Below, one piece after another: positions 1 to 9,601 of a stretch of 64,000 nt of DNA. The translations under genes and the position numbers were made by a program. Each line of letters starts with the position of its first letter. The stretch's first letter is position 1. The stretch covers positions 2,666,001 through 2,730,000 of the forward strand of contig NZ_CP163528.1 of assembly GCF_041081105.1 (NCBI RefSeq). Direction: 5' to 3'. The notes under the pieces are model-generated. The model had not been told where the DNA came from, did not search any database, and was given only the letters and a program-made list of their open reading frames with translations. This DNA comes from Promicromonospora sp. Populi (GTDB lineage: Bacteria; Actinomycetota; Actinomycetes; Actinomycetales; Cellulomonadaceae).

Positions 1-2027
1 TTGATTCCCTTGCGCCACGCGTAGATCTGCGCCTTGTTCACGTCGCGCGTGGTGACGGTGTCCTTGAAGAACAGCGTGAGGCTCAGGCCCTGGTCCACGT
101 GCTGCGTCGCCGCGGCGTACGTGTCGATGATCTTCTCGTACCCGATCTCGTACGCGTCCTGGTAGTAGTCCAGGTTGTCGTTCGTCATGTACGGCGCCGG
201 GTAGTAGACGCGACCGAGCTTGCCTTCCTTGCGGATCTCGATCTGGGCCGGCACCGGGTGGATCGACGACGTCGAGTTGTTGATGTAGCTGATCGAACCC
301 GTGGGCGGCACCGCCTGGAGGTTCTGGTTGTAGATGCCGTGCTCCATGACCGAGGCCCGCAGCTCGCGCCAGTCGTCCTGCGTCGGGATCGCGACCCCGG
401 CGTCGGCGAAGAGGCGTGCGACGCGCTCCGTGGCCGGCTTCCACTCCTGCTCGACGTACTTGTCGAAGTACTCGCCGGTGGCGTACTTCGAGTCCTCGAA
501 GCCACCGAACTTCTTGTTGCGCTCGATGGAAAGGCGGTTGGAGGCCGCGATCGCGTGGTACGCAACGGTGTAGAAGTAGAGGTTCGTGAAGTCGATGCCC
601 TCTTCGGAGCCGTAGTAGATGCGCTCACGGGCGAGGTAGCCGTGCAGGTTCATCTGGCCCAGGCCGATGGCGTGGCCCCGCTCGTTCGCCAGCTTGATCG
701 ACGGGACGGACTCGATCGACGTCTGGTCGCTCACCGCGGTCAGTGCGCGGATCGCGGTGTCGATCGTCCGGCCGAAGTCCGGCGAGTCCATCGCCTTGGC
801 GATGTTCAGCGAGCCCAGGTTGCAGGAGATGTCCCGCCCGACCTCGTTGTACGAGAGGTCCTCGTTGAACGTCGACGGGGTGGAGACCTGCAGGATCTCC
901 GAGCACAGGTTCGAGTGCGTGATGCGGCCCTTGATCGGGTTCGCCTTGTTCACCGTGTCCTCGAACATGATGTACGGGTACCCGGACTCGAACTGCAGCT
1001 CGGCGACCGTCTGGAAGAAGTCGCGGGCACTGATCGTGGTCTTGCGGATCCGGTCGTCGGCCACGAGCTCGTCGTACTTCTCCGAGATGGAGATGTCGGC
1101 GAACGGCACGCCGTAGACCCGCTCGACGTCGTACGGGCTGAACAGGTGCATGTCCGCGTTCTTCTTGGCCAGCTCGAACGTGATGTCCGGGATGACGACG
1201 CCGAGCGAGAGGGTCTTGATGCGGATCTTCTCGTCCGCGTTCTCCCGCTTGGTGTCGAGGAATCGCATGATGTCGGGGTGGTGGGCGTGCAGGTACACCG
1301 CACCGGCGCCCTGCCGCGCGCCGAGCTGGTTCGCGTACGAGAAGGAGTCCTCGAGGAGCTTCATCACGGGGATGACACCGGACGACTGGTTCTCGATGTG
1401 CTTGATCGGCGCACCGTGCTCGCGGATGTTGCTCAGCAGCAGTGCAACACCGCCACCGCGCTTGGAGAGCTGCAGCGCGGAGTTGATGCCGCGCGCGATG
1501 GACTCCATGTTGTCCTCGATGCGCAGCAGGAAGCAGGACACGGGCTCGCCGCGCTGCGCCTTGCCGACGTTGAGGAACGTCGGCGTCGCAGGCTGGAAGC
1601 GCCCGGAGATGACCTCCTCGACGATGTCGCGCGCCGTCTGCTCGACGCCGTCCGCCAGGCCGAGCGCGACCATGGCCACGCGGTCCTCGAAGCGCTCCAG
1701 GTACTTCTTGCCGTCGAACGTCTTGAGCGTGTACGAGGTGTAGTACTTGAACGCACCCAGGAACGTCTCGAACCGGAACTTCTTCGAGTACGCGAGCTGG
1801 AACAGCTCCTTGACGAAGGTGTCCGAGTACTTGGCCAGCACGGTCGGGTCGTAGTACTTGGCCTCGACGAGGTGCTTGAGCTTGGCGTCCAGCGTCTCGA
1901 AGTCGACGGTGTTGGGGTTCACGTGCTGCAGGAAGTACTGGCGGGCCGCCTCGCGATCCTTGCTGAACTGGATCTTCCCGTCCGGTCCGTACAGGTTCAG
2001 CATGGCGTTGAGCGCGTGATAATCCAT
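1..2027 (-). CDS. nrdE: Class Ib ribonucleoside-diphosphate reductase, alpha subunit NrdE (3' end cut by window)
   Basis: Catalytic subunit that reduces ribonucleoside diphosphates to deoxyribonucleotides in the cytosol, using the tyrosyl radical of NrdF and electrons from NrdH. The frame reads [17 protein letters not shown] at the N terminus and carries family segments such as [37 protein letters not shown] and [19 protein letters not shown]. It is open to the window edge, ending in YAWRKGI, so by comparison with known NrdE only about 25-30 C-terminal residues (including the redox-active cysteines) lie outside. I chose the ATG at 2027 because GGAG lies 9 nt upstream; a TTG at 2099 is also in frame and would overlap nrdI. 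Last visible gene of nrdH-nrdI-nrdE; nrdF is not in the window. Confidence 0.96.
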   Translation of the reverse strand, partial: MDYHALNAMLNLYGPDGKIQFSKDREAARQYFLQHVNPNTVDFETLDAKLKHLVEAKYYDPTVLAKYSDTFVKELFQLAYSKKFRFETFLGAFKYYTSYTLKTFDGKKYLERFEDRVAMVALGLADGVEQTARDIVEEVISGRFQPATPTFLNVGKAQRGEPVSCFLLRIEDNMESIARGINSALQLSKRGGGVALLLSNIREHGAPIKHIENQSSGVIPVMKLLEDSFSYANQLGARQGAGAVYLHAHHPDIMRFLDTKRENADEKIRIKTLSLGVVIPDITFELAKKNADMHLFSPYDVERVYGVPFADISISEKYDELVADDRIRKTTISARDFFQTVAELQFESGYPYIMFEDTVNKANPIKGRITHSNLCSEILQVSTPSTFNEDLSYNEVGRDISCNLGSLNIAKAMDSPDFGRTIDTAIRALTAVSDQTSIESVPSIKLANERGHAIGLGQMNLHGYLARERIYYGSEEGIDFTNLYFYTVAYHAIAASNRLSIERNKKFGGFEDSKYATGEYFDKYVEQEWKPATERVARLFADAGVAIPTQDDWRELRASVMEHGIYNQNLQAVPPTGSISYINNSTSSIHPVPAQIEIRKEGKLGRVYYPAPYMTNDNLDYYQDAYEIGYEKIIDTYAAATQHVDQGLSLTLFFKDTVTTRDVNKAQIYAWRKGI

Positions 2028-2065
2028 CTGGATGCTCTCCAGGGGGATCTCGCTCAGGCCCTCAG

Positions 2066-2500
2066 TCAGGCTGACAGGCTCAGTCGTTGTTGCTGCCAAA
2101 ATCGTCCCAATCCGTTGCGGACGCGCGTGACGTCCTGCGCCGTACCCAGTAGTTCGAAGGCGTAGAGATACGGGACGTCACACTTCGCAGCGATGATGTC
2201 CCCGGTGATGCAGTACGCAGCCCCGAAGTTGGTGTTCCCCGCGGCGATGACCCCGCGGATGAGCGACCGGTTGTGTTCGTCGTTGAGGAACTTCCTCACC
2301 TGCCGGGGGACGGCCCCGCCCTCGTTGCCGCCACCGTAGGTGGGGGACATGAGGACGTAGGGCTCGTCCACGCGCAGAAAACCGTCGGCCGGGCGCAGCG
2401 GAATCCGGTGCACCGACATCCCCAGCTCGTCGAGGCCAAGCTTCCCGACGAACCGGTGCGTGTACTCGGACACGCTGGAGAAGTAGACGAGAGAAACCAC
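2066..2500 (-). CDS. nrdI: NrdI flavodoxin-like protein
   Basis: 144-residue flavodoxin-like protein that, in class Ib systems, supplies the oxidant for assembly of the dimanganese-tyrosyl radical cofactor of NrdF. It opens with [18 protein letters not shown] and has the typical SPTYGGG and [16 protein letters not shown] segments for FMN binding. The start is GTG with a strong AAGGAGG six bases upstream. Located between nrdH (35 bp gap) and nrdE (38 bp gap from the preferred nrdE start), so clearly one operon. Length is normal for the family. Confidence 0.96.
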   Translation of the reverse strand: MVSLVYFSSVSEYTHRFVGKLGLDELGMSVHRIPLRPADGFLRVDEPYVLMSPTYGGGNEGGAVPRQVRKFLNDEHNRSLIRGVIAAGNTNFGAAYCITGDIIAAKCDVPYLYAFELLGTAQDVTRVRNGLGRFWQQQRLSLSA

Positions 2501-2535
2501 GTCACGCCTCCTTGCCGACGTTGCTGTACTGCAGG

Positions 2536-2778
2536 TCAGGCCGAAGCGGCCTGAAGGGCGGCGACCGCGCTGATCTGGTCGGGGCGAAAGCCCGACCAGT
2601 GGGTGTCACCGGCCACGACGACCGGCGCCTGGAGGTACCCGAGGCCGCGAACCATCTCGAGCGCCTCGGCGTCCTGCGTGATGTCGACGACCGAGTACTC
2701 GACGCCCTTGCGATCCAGTGCCCGATACGTCGCGTCGCACTGGACGCACGCCGGCTTGCTGTAGACCGTGACGCTCAT
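2536..2778 (-). CDS. nrdH: NrdH glutaredoxin-like electron donor
   Basis: 80-residue redoxin that passes electrons from thioredoxin reductase to class Ib ribonucleotide reductase. The active site CVQC is at residues 12-15 ([14 protein letters not shown]), with the family segments VEYSVVDIT and [17 protein letters not shown]; the WSGFRPD stretch separates NrdH from glutaredoxins. ATG start with AGGAGG nearby. First gene of the nrd operon, downstream of a tandem NrdR-box region, so it is probably repressed when dATP/ATP levels signal enough deoxyribonucleotides. Confidence 0.96.
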   Translation of the reverse strand: MSVTVYSKPACVQCDATYRALDRKGVEYSVVDITQDAEALEMVRGLGYLQAPVVVAGDTHWSGFRPDQISAVAALQAASA

Positions 2779-2862
2779 GTCCGCCTCCTCTGACCTGGAA
2801 GGACACCCGTGAACTTACACCGATGTGCTTTGTCAGCGGGTCTGCGTCTCCCGCTGAACCAA

Positions 2863-2909
2863 ACACTACACCTAGTGTCTGACACTCGCTTGCTTACGAC
2901 ATGTTGTGG
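2863..2909 (-). promoter_or_regulatory. Tandem NrdR boxes upstream of nrdH
   Basis: Two 16-bp NrdR-box-like sites lie exactly 31 bp apart, at 2863-2878 (ACACTACACCTAGTGT) and 2894-2909 (TTACGACATGTTGTGG). The first is a near-perfect dyad; the second keeps the conserved C, A, AT, TnG and TG positions of the consensus acaCwAtATaTwGtgt. Pairing and a spacing near 31 bp are what the NrdR repressor family uses. A 7-bp stem hairpin (2834-2840 with 2850-2856) lies between the boxes and nrdH, probably in the 5' leader. Confidence 0.82.
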
Positions 2910-3203
2910 TTCTGGGCGAACGGCGCACTATGCCCAACCCGCTGCACGACCGCTCTGAGACCCCTCCGAGGCGCCCGTAGACCATGCTGCCACGAGCCTC
3001 TGACACCGCCTGGTAGGCCGCGTGCAGGGCTCTGCGCGGGGTGCTCGTACGGGTGCCCACGAGGCGCGAGAAAGGGCAGTTCACACGTCCGCGGAGGGAC
3101 CCGCGAACCCAGAAAAAGTGATCTGAGTCCACGGCGTGTCGCGACACTTGGGCGTGTCCCGCAGGACACCCACGGGACACTCGCCGGACACCCGACCAAG
3201 CCA
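2910..3203. other. Gene-free region with helically phased GGACAC repeats
   Basis: This belongs to the only stretch over 300 bp without a gene (2779-3270). Short open frames here have no family resemblance. From 3136 it contains a perfect 12-bp palindrome GTGTCGCGACAC (3136-3147), an inverted GTGTCC (3154-3159), then three GGACAC hexamers at 3164, 3175 and 3186, spaced exactly 11 bp. Direct repeats one helical turn apart are the usual footprint of OmpR-family regulators, but I cannot name the factor. The rest (2910-3135) shows nothing I recognise. Confidence 0.5.
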
Positions 3204-3264
3204 GTTGAGTGCTGGGCATTCGCCCTGTGGCGGAGGCCAGGAGGGCGAATACCCAGCACTCAAC
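3204..3264 (-). terminator. Long hairpin terminator after the beta-glucosidase gene
   Basis: Two 23-nt arms (3204-3226 and 3242-3264) pair perfectly except for one position that is a G-U wobble in the minus-strand RNA; the loop is 15 nt. The hairpin begins 6 bp after the beta-glucosidase stop. There is no U-tract, as is common for actinobacterial terminators. The stem is long enough that a small mobile repeat is an alternative. Confidence 0.7.
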
Positions 3265-3270
3265 GAGGGG

Positions 3271-4707
3271 TCAGGCGGGGGTGACCTCGTCCGTCGTCGG
3301 CAGCGTGCCACTCGTCGCCAGGCGGCGGTACCAGTGCGCCGAGTCCTTCCAGGTGCGTTCCAGGGTCTCGTAGTCGACCCGGATGATGCCGAACCGGCGG
3401 TCGTACCCGTAGGCCCACTCGAAGTTGTCGAGCAGCGACCACGCGAAGTACCCGCGCACGTCCACACCCTGGTCGTGGGCCTGGCCCACGGCCTCGACGT
3501 GGTCGTGCAGGTACGAGACACGCTCCACGTCGTGCACCCGCGCCACGCCGTCCTCGACGACCACGGTGTCGTCGAACGCGGCACCGTTCTCGGTGACCAT
3601 GAGCGGCTGGCCGGGGTAGGTCTTGTGCAGCGACACCAGCAGGTCGGTGAGGCCCGCGGGCTCGATGTTCCAGCCCATGGCGGTGTACGGGCCGGGCTGC
3701 GGCAGGAACTCGACCTCGTCCGCGGCGATCCACGGGGTGCCGGCGGCGTCCTTGTGCCCGTCGGCCTGCTGCCGGTCGCCCTGCCCGGAGAAGTGCCGCA
3801 CGCGCGCCGTCGAGTAGTAGTTGACGCCCAGCACGTCCAGCGGCTGCCTGGTGATCTCCAGGTCGCCGTCGTGCACGAACGACCAGTCGGTGACCGACGC
3901 CGTGTTCTCCAGCAGGTCAGCGGGGTAGGCACCGTCGAGCACCGGGCCGAGGAAGGCCCGGTTGGCGAGGGCGTCGACCACGCGGACGGCGCCGAGGTCC
4001 GCCTCGGAGGTGGGGTCGTCCGGCCGGAAGACGTGCAGGTTCAGCGTGATCGACGTCTTGGCGGCAGAGCCGAGCACCTCGCGGATCTGCTGGACCGCGA
4101 GACCGTGCGCCAGGTTCAGGTGGTGCACGGCCTGCAGGGCGGCCAGGGGCTCGGTGCGGCCCGGCGCGTGGACGCCCGAGCCGTAGCCCAGGTACGCGGA
4201 GCACCACGGCTCGTTGAGCGTGGTCCAGACGTCGATGCGGCCACCCAGCTCCTCGGCCATGCGGCGCGCGTACTTCGCGAAGGCGTAGGCCGTCTCACGG
4301 TTGGTCCAGCCGCCGGCGTCCTCCAGCTCCTGCGGGAGGTCCCAGTGGTAGAGCGTGACCACGGGCTTGATGCCCGCCGCGATCAGCCCGTCCACGAGGT
4401 CCGAGTAGAACCTGATGCCCTCGGCGCTGAACTCGCCCGAGCCGCCCGGCTGCACACGCGGCCACGCGATGGAGAACCGGTACGCGCCCAGACCCAGGTT
4501 CCTGATGTGCTCGACGTCCTCCTGCCACCGGTGGAAGTGGTCGTCCGCCACGTCGCCCGTGTCGCCGTTCAGCGTCTTGCCGGGCGTCTTCGAGAAGGTG
4601 TCCCAGATCGACGGGCCGCGCCCGCCCTCGGTGACAGCGCCCTCGATCTGGTACGACGCCGTCGCCGATCCCCAGAGGAAGTCCGCGGGGAATTTCCGTG
4701 CACTCAA
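3271..4707 (-). CDS. GH1 family beta-glucosidase
   Basis: 478-residue glycoside hydrolase family 1 enzyme that releases terminal beta-linked glucose (or galactose/fucose) from oligosaccharides, probably in the cytosol since no signal peptide is present. The N-terminal [14 protein letters not shown] signature is at residues 10-23, the acid/base glutamate is E166 in TLNEPW, and the nucleophile is E373 in VTENG; the aglycone-site [13 protein letters not shown] is near the C terminus. Start is TTG, overlapping the upstream GH31 stop as TTGA with AGGAG and GGTGAG upstream, so translation is coupled. With the GH31 alpha-xylosidase next door it likely acts on deprotected xyloglucan or cello-oligosaccharides. 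Exact substrate is inferred. Confidence 0.93.
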   Translation of the reverse strand: MSARKFPADFLWGSATASYQIEGAVTEGGRGPSIWDTFSKTPGKTLNGDTGDVADDHFHRWQEDVEHIRNLGLGAYRFSIAWPRVQPGGSGEFSAEGIRFYSDLVDGLIAAGIKPVVTLYHWDLPQELEDAGGWTNRETAYAFAKYARRMAEELGGRIDVWTTLNEPWCSAYLGYGSGVHAPGRTEPLAALQAVHHLNLAHGLAVQQIREVLGSAAKTSITLNLHVFRPDDPTSEADLGAVRVVDALANRAFLGPVLDGAYPADLLENTASVTDWSFVHDGDLEITRQPLDVLGVNYYSTARVRHFSGQGDRQQADGHKDAAGTPWIAADEVEFLPQPGPYTAMGWNIEPAGLTDLLVSLHKTYPGQPLMVTENGAAFDDTVVVEDGVARVHDVERVSYLHDHVEAVGQAHDQGVDVRGYFAWSLLDNFEWAYGYDRRFGIIRVDYETLERTWKDSAHWYRRLATSGTLPTTDEVTPA

Positions 4708-6986
4708 AGTCTCACCTCTCCTGGGCCTGTGGCCCGTGCTTTGCGTCCGTCGTTCTCTACGCCCCAGCCGCCTGGGGCGTCGGCACTGGTCACGTGCACG
4801 ACGCCGGACGCGTACCGCACACGGAACGTCGCCGGGGCGCCGGTGCCACCGGGTACCAGGACCTCTTCGTCGAACCCCTCGGGCAGACGGGTGCAGCGTA
4901 ACGTCACACCCTCGGCCCAGGCGTAGTCGGGCCGGTCATCTCGATCACCAACGGGCAGCACGGTGCCGGGCCGGACGAACAGCGGGAGGCTGTCGAAGCC
5001 GTGCTCCTCGGTGACCCAGCTCGGCCCGGTGACGGTCGGGGCAAGGCCCGCCCCACCGACGTCGGACAGGCGGGTCCACTCCCCCGCCGGGACGTAGTAC
5101 TCCACGCGGGACTCGCTGAAGACGGGCGCGACCAGCAGCGACGGCCCCAGCAGGTACTGGGTGTCGACGGACGCCGCCGTCCGGTCGTCAGGGAACTGGA
5201 GCACCATGGGGCGCATGACGGGCAGGCCCTCCTCGGCGGCGACGTGGCCGAGCCGGCCGAGGTACGGCATGAGCCGCATCTTCAGCCTGGTGAACTTGCG
5301 CGTGACGTCGACCGCCTCGTCGTCGAACACCCACGGGACGCGGTAGGAGCTCGACCCGTGCAGCCGGGAGTGCGAGGACAGCAGGCCGAACGCGACCCAG
5401 CGCTTGAACACCGCCGGGTCGGGTGTGCCCTCGAACCCGCCGATGTCGTGGCTCCAGTAGCCGAAGCCGGACAGCGAGAGCGACAGGCCGCCGCGCAGGG
5501 ACTCCGCCATGGAGACGAACGTGGACTCGCAGTCGCCGCCCCAGTGCACGGGATAGGCCTGGGTGCCCGCGGTGGCGGACCGCGCGAACACGACGGCCTC
5601 GCCGCGGCCCCGCTCCTGTTCGAGCAGCTCGAAGACCGTGCGGTTGTAGAGGGCGGCGTAGTAGTTGTGCATCCGCTGCGGGTCGGACCCGTCGTGCCAG
5701 ACGACGTCGGTGGGGATGCGCTCCCCGAAGTCCGTCTTGAAGCAGTCCACACCCTGGTCCAGCAGCACGCGCAGCTTGTCCTGGTACCAGGCAGCGGCCT
5801 CGGGATTGGTGAGGTCGACCAGGGCCATGCCGGCCTGCCAGTGGTCCCACTGCCAGACGTCGCCGTCGGCGGTCTTGACCAGGTAGCCCTTCTCCTTGCC
5901 CTCGCGGAACAGGTGGGAGCGCTGGGCGATGTACGGGTTGATCCACACGCAGACCTTCAGCCCACGGTTGTGCAGCCGGGCCAGCATTCCCTCCGGATCG
6001 GGGAAGGTCGCCGGGTCCCACACGAAGTCGCACCAGTGGAACTGGCGCATCCAGAAGCAGTCGAAGTGGAACACCGACAGCGGGATGTCCCGCTCGGCCA
6101 TGCCGTCGACAAAGCTCATCACCGTGGACTCGGAGTAGTCAGTGGTGAACGACGTCGAGAGCCACAGCCCGTACGACCAGGCGGGGACGACGGCGGGCCG
6201 TCCGGTGAGGGCCGTGTACCGGCGCAGGATCTCGGCCGGCGTAGGCCCGTGGATCACGTAGTACTGGAGCGACTGCCCCGGCACCGAGAACTGGGTGCGG
6301 CTGACCACCTCGGACCCCACCTCGAACGACACCCGCTCGGGGTGGGCCACGAACACGCCGTAGCCGCGGTCGGTCAGGTAGAACGGCACGTTCTTGTAGG
6401 CCTGCTCGCTCGCGGTGCCGCCGTCCTCGTTCCAGATGTCCACGCTCTGGCCGTTCTTCACGAACGCGCCGAACCGTTCGCCCAGGCCGTAGACGTGCTC
6501 GCCCACCCCGAGCGTCAGCTGCTCGTGCACAAACTCGCCGTCGGGTGTGGTCGCGATCCCGACGCTCCGGTGCGACGACGACGTGAGCACCTCGCCGTCC
6601 GCCACGAAGTCGACGTGCCACGGGCCACCGGTGGCGACGCGGGCCGTGAGGCCGCCGGAGGTGAGCTCGGCAGGACCGTCGCCCGCGCCCTCGCCGTCGG
6701 GCACCACCACCTTGACCGTGCCCGGCTCCCGGTTGATCGCGAAGTGCGGGCCGCGGTCGCGGCCGCCCTGGAGGTGCTCGATGCGTACCCCGATCACGCC
6801 GTCCGCCGGGGCGTCGAACGTGACGGTCACGACCGGGCGGCTCACGGTGACGCCGCGCCCCGTGATGGGCGCCGTGGGCGCGTGCACGGTCAGGGTGCCG
6901 GCCCCGGCCTCGACCGAGTCGACGTCGCGGGGACGGAGCATCTCGACGCCGGGACGCAGCTCCCAGTAGCCGTCGGTGAATCTCAT
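4704..6986 (-). CDS. yicI: GH31 alpha-xylosidase, YicI-like
   Basis: 760 residues, close to the 772 of E. coli YicI, which removes alpha-1,6-xylose from isoprimeverose-type xyloglucan fragments. Order: N-terminal beta-sandwich (about 1-260), catalytic barrel (about 265-590), C-terminal beta domains. The nucleophile is D419 in [20 protein letters not shown], a near copy of the YicI motif, and the acid/base is D485 in HWGGDCES. No signal peptide, hence cytosolic. ATG start with GAGG 8 nt upstream. It follows an acetyltransferase gene by 25 bp and overlaps the beta-glucosidase by 4 bp. Pairing with a GH1 enzyme supports xyloglucan oligosaccharide use; no sugar transporter is in the window. Confidence 0.93.
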   Translation of the reverse strand: MRFTDGYWELRPGVEMLRPRDVDSVEAGAGTLTVHAPTAPITGRGVTVSRPVVTVTFDAPADGVIGVRIEHLQGGRDRGPHFAINREPGTVKVVVPDGEGAGDGPAELTSGGLTARVATGGPWHVDFVADGEVLTSSSHRSVGIATTPDGEFVHEQLTLGVGEHVYGLGERFGAFVKNGQSVDIWNEDGGTASEQAYKNVPFYLTDRGYGVFVAHPERVSFEVGSEVVSRTQFSVPGQSLQYYVIHGPTPAEILRRYTALTGRPAVVPAWSYGLWLSTSFTTDYSESTVMSFVDGMAERDIPLSVFHFDCFWMRQFHWCDFVWDPATFPDPEGMLARLHNRGLKVCVWINPYIAQRSHLFREGKEKGYLVKTADGDVWQWDHWQAGMALVDLTNPEAAAWYQDKLRVLLDQGVDCFKTDFGERIPTDVVWHDGSDPQRMHNYYAALYNRTVFELLEQERGRGEAVVFARSATAGTQAYPVHWGGDCESTFVSMAESLRGGLSLSLSGFGYWSHDIGGFEGTPDPAVFKRWVAFGLLSSHSRLHGSSSYRVPWVFDDEAVDVTRKFTRLKMRLMPYLGRLGHVAAEEGLPVMRPMVLQFPDDRTAASVDTQYLLGPSLLVAPVFSESRVEYYVPAGEWTRLSDVGGAGLAPTVTGPSWVTEEHGFDSLPLFVRPGTVLPVGDRDDRPDYAWAEGVTLRCTRLPEGFDEEVLVPGGTGAPATFRVRYASGVVHVTSADAPGGWGVENDGRKARATGPGEVRL

Positions 6987-7011
6987 GCCCGAAGCCTCAC
7001 ACAGCCTTCAG

Positions 7012-7584
7012 CTACGCGTTCTCCCGGTCCAGGATCGCGTAGACCAGCTCGGTGGACCACACGCCGTCCCGCAGGTCGCTCTCCAGGAGGCGGGCCTCCT
7101 GGCGCATGCCGAGGCGCTCCGCCACCCGCACCGAGGCGTGGTTCTCCTCGTCGATGCGCGCGAACACGCGGTGAAAGCCGTACCTGGTGAACGCGAGCCG
7201 GACGGTGGCGCGGGCCGCCTCCGTGGCCAGGCCCTTGCCGCCCACACCCGGGTGCATGGCGTAGCCGACCTCGACCTGCCGCGGCCCGGCGGCCCACTTG
7301 AGCAGCGTCTCGCCGACGACGCCGCCGTCCAGCACGACCGCGAGCACCAGCACGTCGCCGGGCTCCTCGAACGGAGCCTCCGACCAGGCACGGAGCTTCT
7401 GCTCCGCCGTCGCCAGGTCCCACGGCGGCTGGTACATGTACCGCACCACCTCGGGGCTCGACCGCCAGCCGAGGAACGCTGCGGCGTCATCGGGGACTAC
7501 CGGGCGCAGGGTGAGGCGCTCGGTGGTCACCGGCCAGGCGGGACCGACGCGGTAGGGCTCGGAAGCCGGAACGGAAGTGGGCAC
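7012..7584 (-). CDS. GNAT family N-acetyltransferase (RimJ/RimL-like)
   Basis: 190-residue acetyltransferase. The N terminus has TERLTLRPVVPDDAAAFLGW, typical of the Acetyltransf_3 group; the acetyl-CoA loop is HPGVGGKGLATEA (111-123), followed by NHASVRVAERLGM (148-160). Such enzymes acetylate protein N termini or small amines; the substrate here cannot be told. The start is taken as the GTG at 7584, at the beginning of the homologous region; no clear Shine-Dalgarno is seen, so a leaderless transcript is possible. It ends 25 bp before the GH31 gene and may be co-transcribed with the glycosidases. The same frame stays open upstream, but that part opposes the DUF402 gene and is not coding. Confidence 0.87.
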   Translation of the reverse strand: MPTSVPASEPYRVGPAWPVTTERLTLRPVVPDDAAAFLGWRSSPEVVRYMYQPPWDLATAEQKLRAWSEAPFEEPGDVLVLAVVLDGGVVGETLLKWAAGPRQVEVGYAMHPGVGGKGLATEAARATVRLAFTRYGFHRVFARIDEENHASVRVAERLGMRQEARLLESDLRDGVWSTELVYAILDRENA

Positions 7585-7672
7585 GATCCGACCGTAATGC
7601 CCAGAACCCGAGATGCCACCGCGAAATGCGGGGTATTTTGCGCGGGTGCGCGCCGGCACCGGCGAGTCGCGG

Positions 7673-8296
7673 CTAACGCGCCTCGAACGGGGTGCTCGCC
7701 CAGCCCTCGGGCACGTCGCGCGGCTGCCACGACGGGTCGGGCGTCCAGTCGGCCCAGGCCTTGTCCCACCAGAGCTCGCCCGCGTCGAGCAGGCCGGCGA
7801 TCCGGTCACCCTCGGCGCGGATCTGCGCCATGCGGCCGGGGTAGCGCGCCGGACCGGTCTCCTCGAACTCGGGGACGTCCTTGAACTCGTACGTCTCGGC
7901 GTCGGCAGCCCACCAGACGTCCAGCTCGTGGTCGAGGGTGTCGAACCCGATGGCGGTGCGGCGGGGCGCGTCCTCCAGGTTGAAGTACCAGCCCTGGAAC
8001 GCGCGCTCGGCCCCCGCCCAGAACAGGAAGATGGAGTGCTCCACCCCGGCCCAGTGCAGCTCCAGCCGCCCGTGGCCGCGCCAGTGCGTGCTGCCCGCGA
8101 GCTTCCACGGGTGCTCCCCCACCGGGAACGCGCCAGAGCGCGGATACACCATCGGCGTCCCGCCGGGGGTGTAGGTGACAAGCAGGTCGCCGTCGTCCTG
8201 GACGCAGACCTGCGGGATGGCGATCCACGGCTCGCCCCGCATGATCTCGCGGCGCACCACCGTCTGGCCAGGCTGGAACACGTCGGACGTCGTCAT
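7673..8296 (-). CDS. DUF402 domain protein
   Basis: About 207 residues with the DUF402 fold: VVRREIMRGEPWIAIPQVCVQDD at the front, HSIFLFWAGAERAFQGWYFNLEDAPRRT in the core and DHELDVWW after it; the YFNLEDAPRR and the acidic LDHELD stretch are family signatures. Characterised DUF402 proteins (for example FomD) are metal-dependent nucleotide phosphohydrolases, so a hydrolase acting on a nucleotide conjugate is a fair guess, not more. I take the ATG at 8296; a GTG at 8305 is also possible. No strong ribosome site is visible. It stands alone between nagA (24 bp upstream) and the acetyltransferase gene. Confidence 0.85.
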   Translation of the reverse strand: MTTSDVFQPGQTVVRREIMRGEPWIAIPQVCVQDDGDLLVTYTPGGTPMVYPRSGAFPVGEHPWKLAGSTHWRGHGRLELHWAGVEHSIFLFWAGAERAFQGWYFNLEDAPRRTAIGFDTLDHELDVWWAADAETYEFKDVPEFEETGPARYPGRMAQIRAEGDRIAGLLDAGELWWDKAWADWTPDPSWQPRDVPEGWASTPFEAR

Positions 8297-8320
8297 GCTC
8301 GGCACGCTAACAGCGGTCGG

Positions 8321-9571
8321 TTACGAGGCTGCGACGGGCACGTTTACACCGTGGCGCAGCACCCGCCGCGGCCGCAGGTCCGCGTCCGTGACCAGGACGT
8401 CGGCGCGGGCGCCGGGTTCCAGGCTGCCGACCTCGCCGTCAAGGCCCAGCACGCCGGCGGGCACCGCGGTCGCGGAGCGCACGGCGTCCGGCAGGGGCAC
8501 GCCTGCCGACACAGCGTGGCGGACGACGTCGATCAGGTGGGCGGTGCCGCCCGCGATCGGTCCCTCTGCCCCGGCGTCGGCGTCCGTCGCGATCCGCGCG
8601 ACGCCGCCCTGCACCTCCACCGACATCGGCCCGAGCTCGTAGCGGCCGTCGGCCACGCCGGCCGCCGCCATCGCGTCCGTCACGAGCATGACCTGGTCGG
8701 CGCCGACCATGGTGAACACCGAACGCACCGTCGCGGCGTCAAGGTGCACGCCGTCGCCGATCAGCTCGACGACCATGTCGCCGCGGGCGGCCGCGGCGAG
8801 GCAGGCCGCGATCGGCCCGGGCTTGCGGTGGTGCAGCGGGCGCATGCCGTTGAACAGGTGCGTGGCCGTCATCGGCCCGAGCTTGCCGCCCGCCGCGGCC
8901 AGCGCCGCGACGACCTGCTCGATCAGGGCCTCGGCCTGTTCGGTGGTGGCGTCGGTGTGGCCCAGGGACGGCAGCACGCCCGCCTCGACCAGCGCCTCGG
9001 CGACACCGCCGGGCCCGGTCACCCCCGGCACCTCGGGTGCGATGGTCATGGTGCGCAGGAACCCGCGGGCGGCCTTGGCCAGGTCCCGGACCAGGTCCAC
9101 ACTGCCTTCTTGCAGGTCAGCCGGGTTGTGTGCGCCCCGCCGGCGGTGCGAGAGGAACGGCCCCTCCGCGTGCAGGCCCTCGATCTCCCCCGCCACGGCG
9201 AGCTCGGCCAGGACCGCGGCCCGGGTCAGCAGCACCTCCGGCTGGGCGGTCACGAGCGACGCGAGCAGGGTGGTCGTACCGTGCCGGCGGTGCTCGAGCA
9301 CACCCGCCAGCGCTTCGTCGGCCGAGGTCACGTCCGGGAACGAGGCGCCGCCCCCGCCGTGGTTGTGCAGGTCCACCAGACCGGGCAGCACGTACGTCTC
9401 GGGGGCAGGCGGCACCTGTTCGACGGCGGGTCCGTAGCCGGTCGCCGCGGCGTCGGCCATCGAGCCCGCGAAGGTGACCCGACCGCCCGAGGCGACGACG
9501 ACGCCGTCGTCGACCACGGAAGTGGGCTGGACCAGGCGGCCGCGCACGACGAAGGCACCGGAATCAGTCAT
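8321..9571 (-). CDS. nagA: N-acetylglucosamine-6-phosphate deacetylase
   Basis: 416-residue amidohydrolase that converts GlcNAc-6-phosphate to glucosamine-6-phosphate and acetate during amino-sugar catabolism and cell-wall recycling. Metal and substrate motifs appear in order: LPGLVDLHNHGGGG, LHAEGPFLSHRRRGAHN, SLGHTDATTEQA, THLFNGMRPLHHRKPG, VELIGDGVHLD and the catalytic aspartate in VTDAMAAAG. ATG start with AGGA upstream. Lies 30 bp downstream of nucS, possibly by read-through. No nagB is seen in the window. Confidence 0.95.
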   Translation of the reverse strand: MTDSGAFVVRGRLVQPTSVVDDGVVVASGGRVTFAGSMADAAATGYGPAVEQVPPAPETYVLPGLVDLHNHGGGGASFPDVTSADEALAGVLEHRRHGTTTLLASLVTAQPEVLLTRAAVLAELAVAGEIEGLHAEGPFLSHRRRGAHNPADLQEGSVDLVRDLAKAARGFLRTMTIAPEVPGVTGPGGVAEALVEAGVLPSLGHTDATTEQAEALIEQVVAALAAAGGKLGPMTATHLFNGMRPLHHRKPGPIAACLAAAARGDMVVELIGDGVHLDAATVRSVFTMVGADQVMLVTDAMAAAGVADGRYELGPMSVEVQGGVARIATDADAGAEGPIAGGTAHLIDVVRHAVSAGVPLPDAVRSATAVPAGVLGLDGEVGSLEPGARADVLVTDADLRPRRVLRHGVNVPVAAS

Positions 9572-9601
9572 GCGGACATCCTGCCAGGGTCGCGGTGCAG
9601 G

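Noticed and set aside
99-2165. 688-codon plus-strand open frame opposite nrdE
   Set aside because: It is the mirror frame of a well-supported conserved gene; the translation is low-complexity R/V/L/D-rich without family motifs. High GC removes stops from the antisense strand.
2872-3284. Open frames of 110-130 codons on both strands in the nrdH-bgl gap
   Set aside because: They run through the NrdR boxes, phased repeats and the terminator stem, overlap each other on opposite strands, and lack ribosome sites and recognisable domains.
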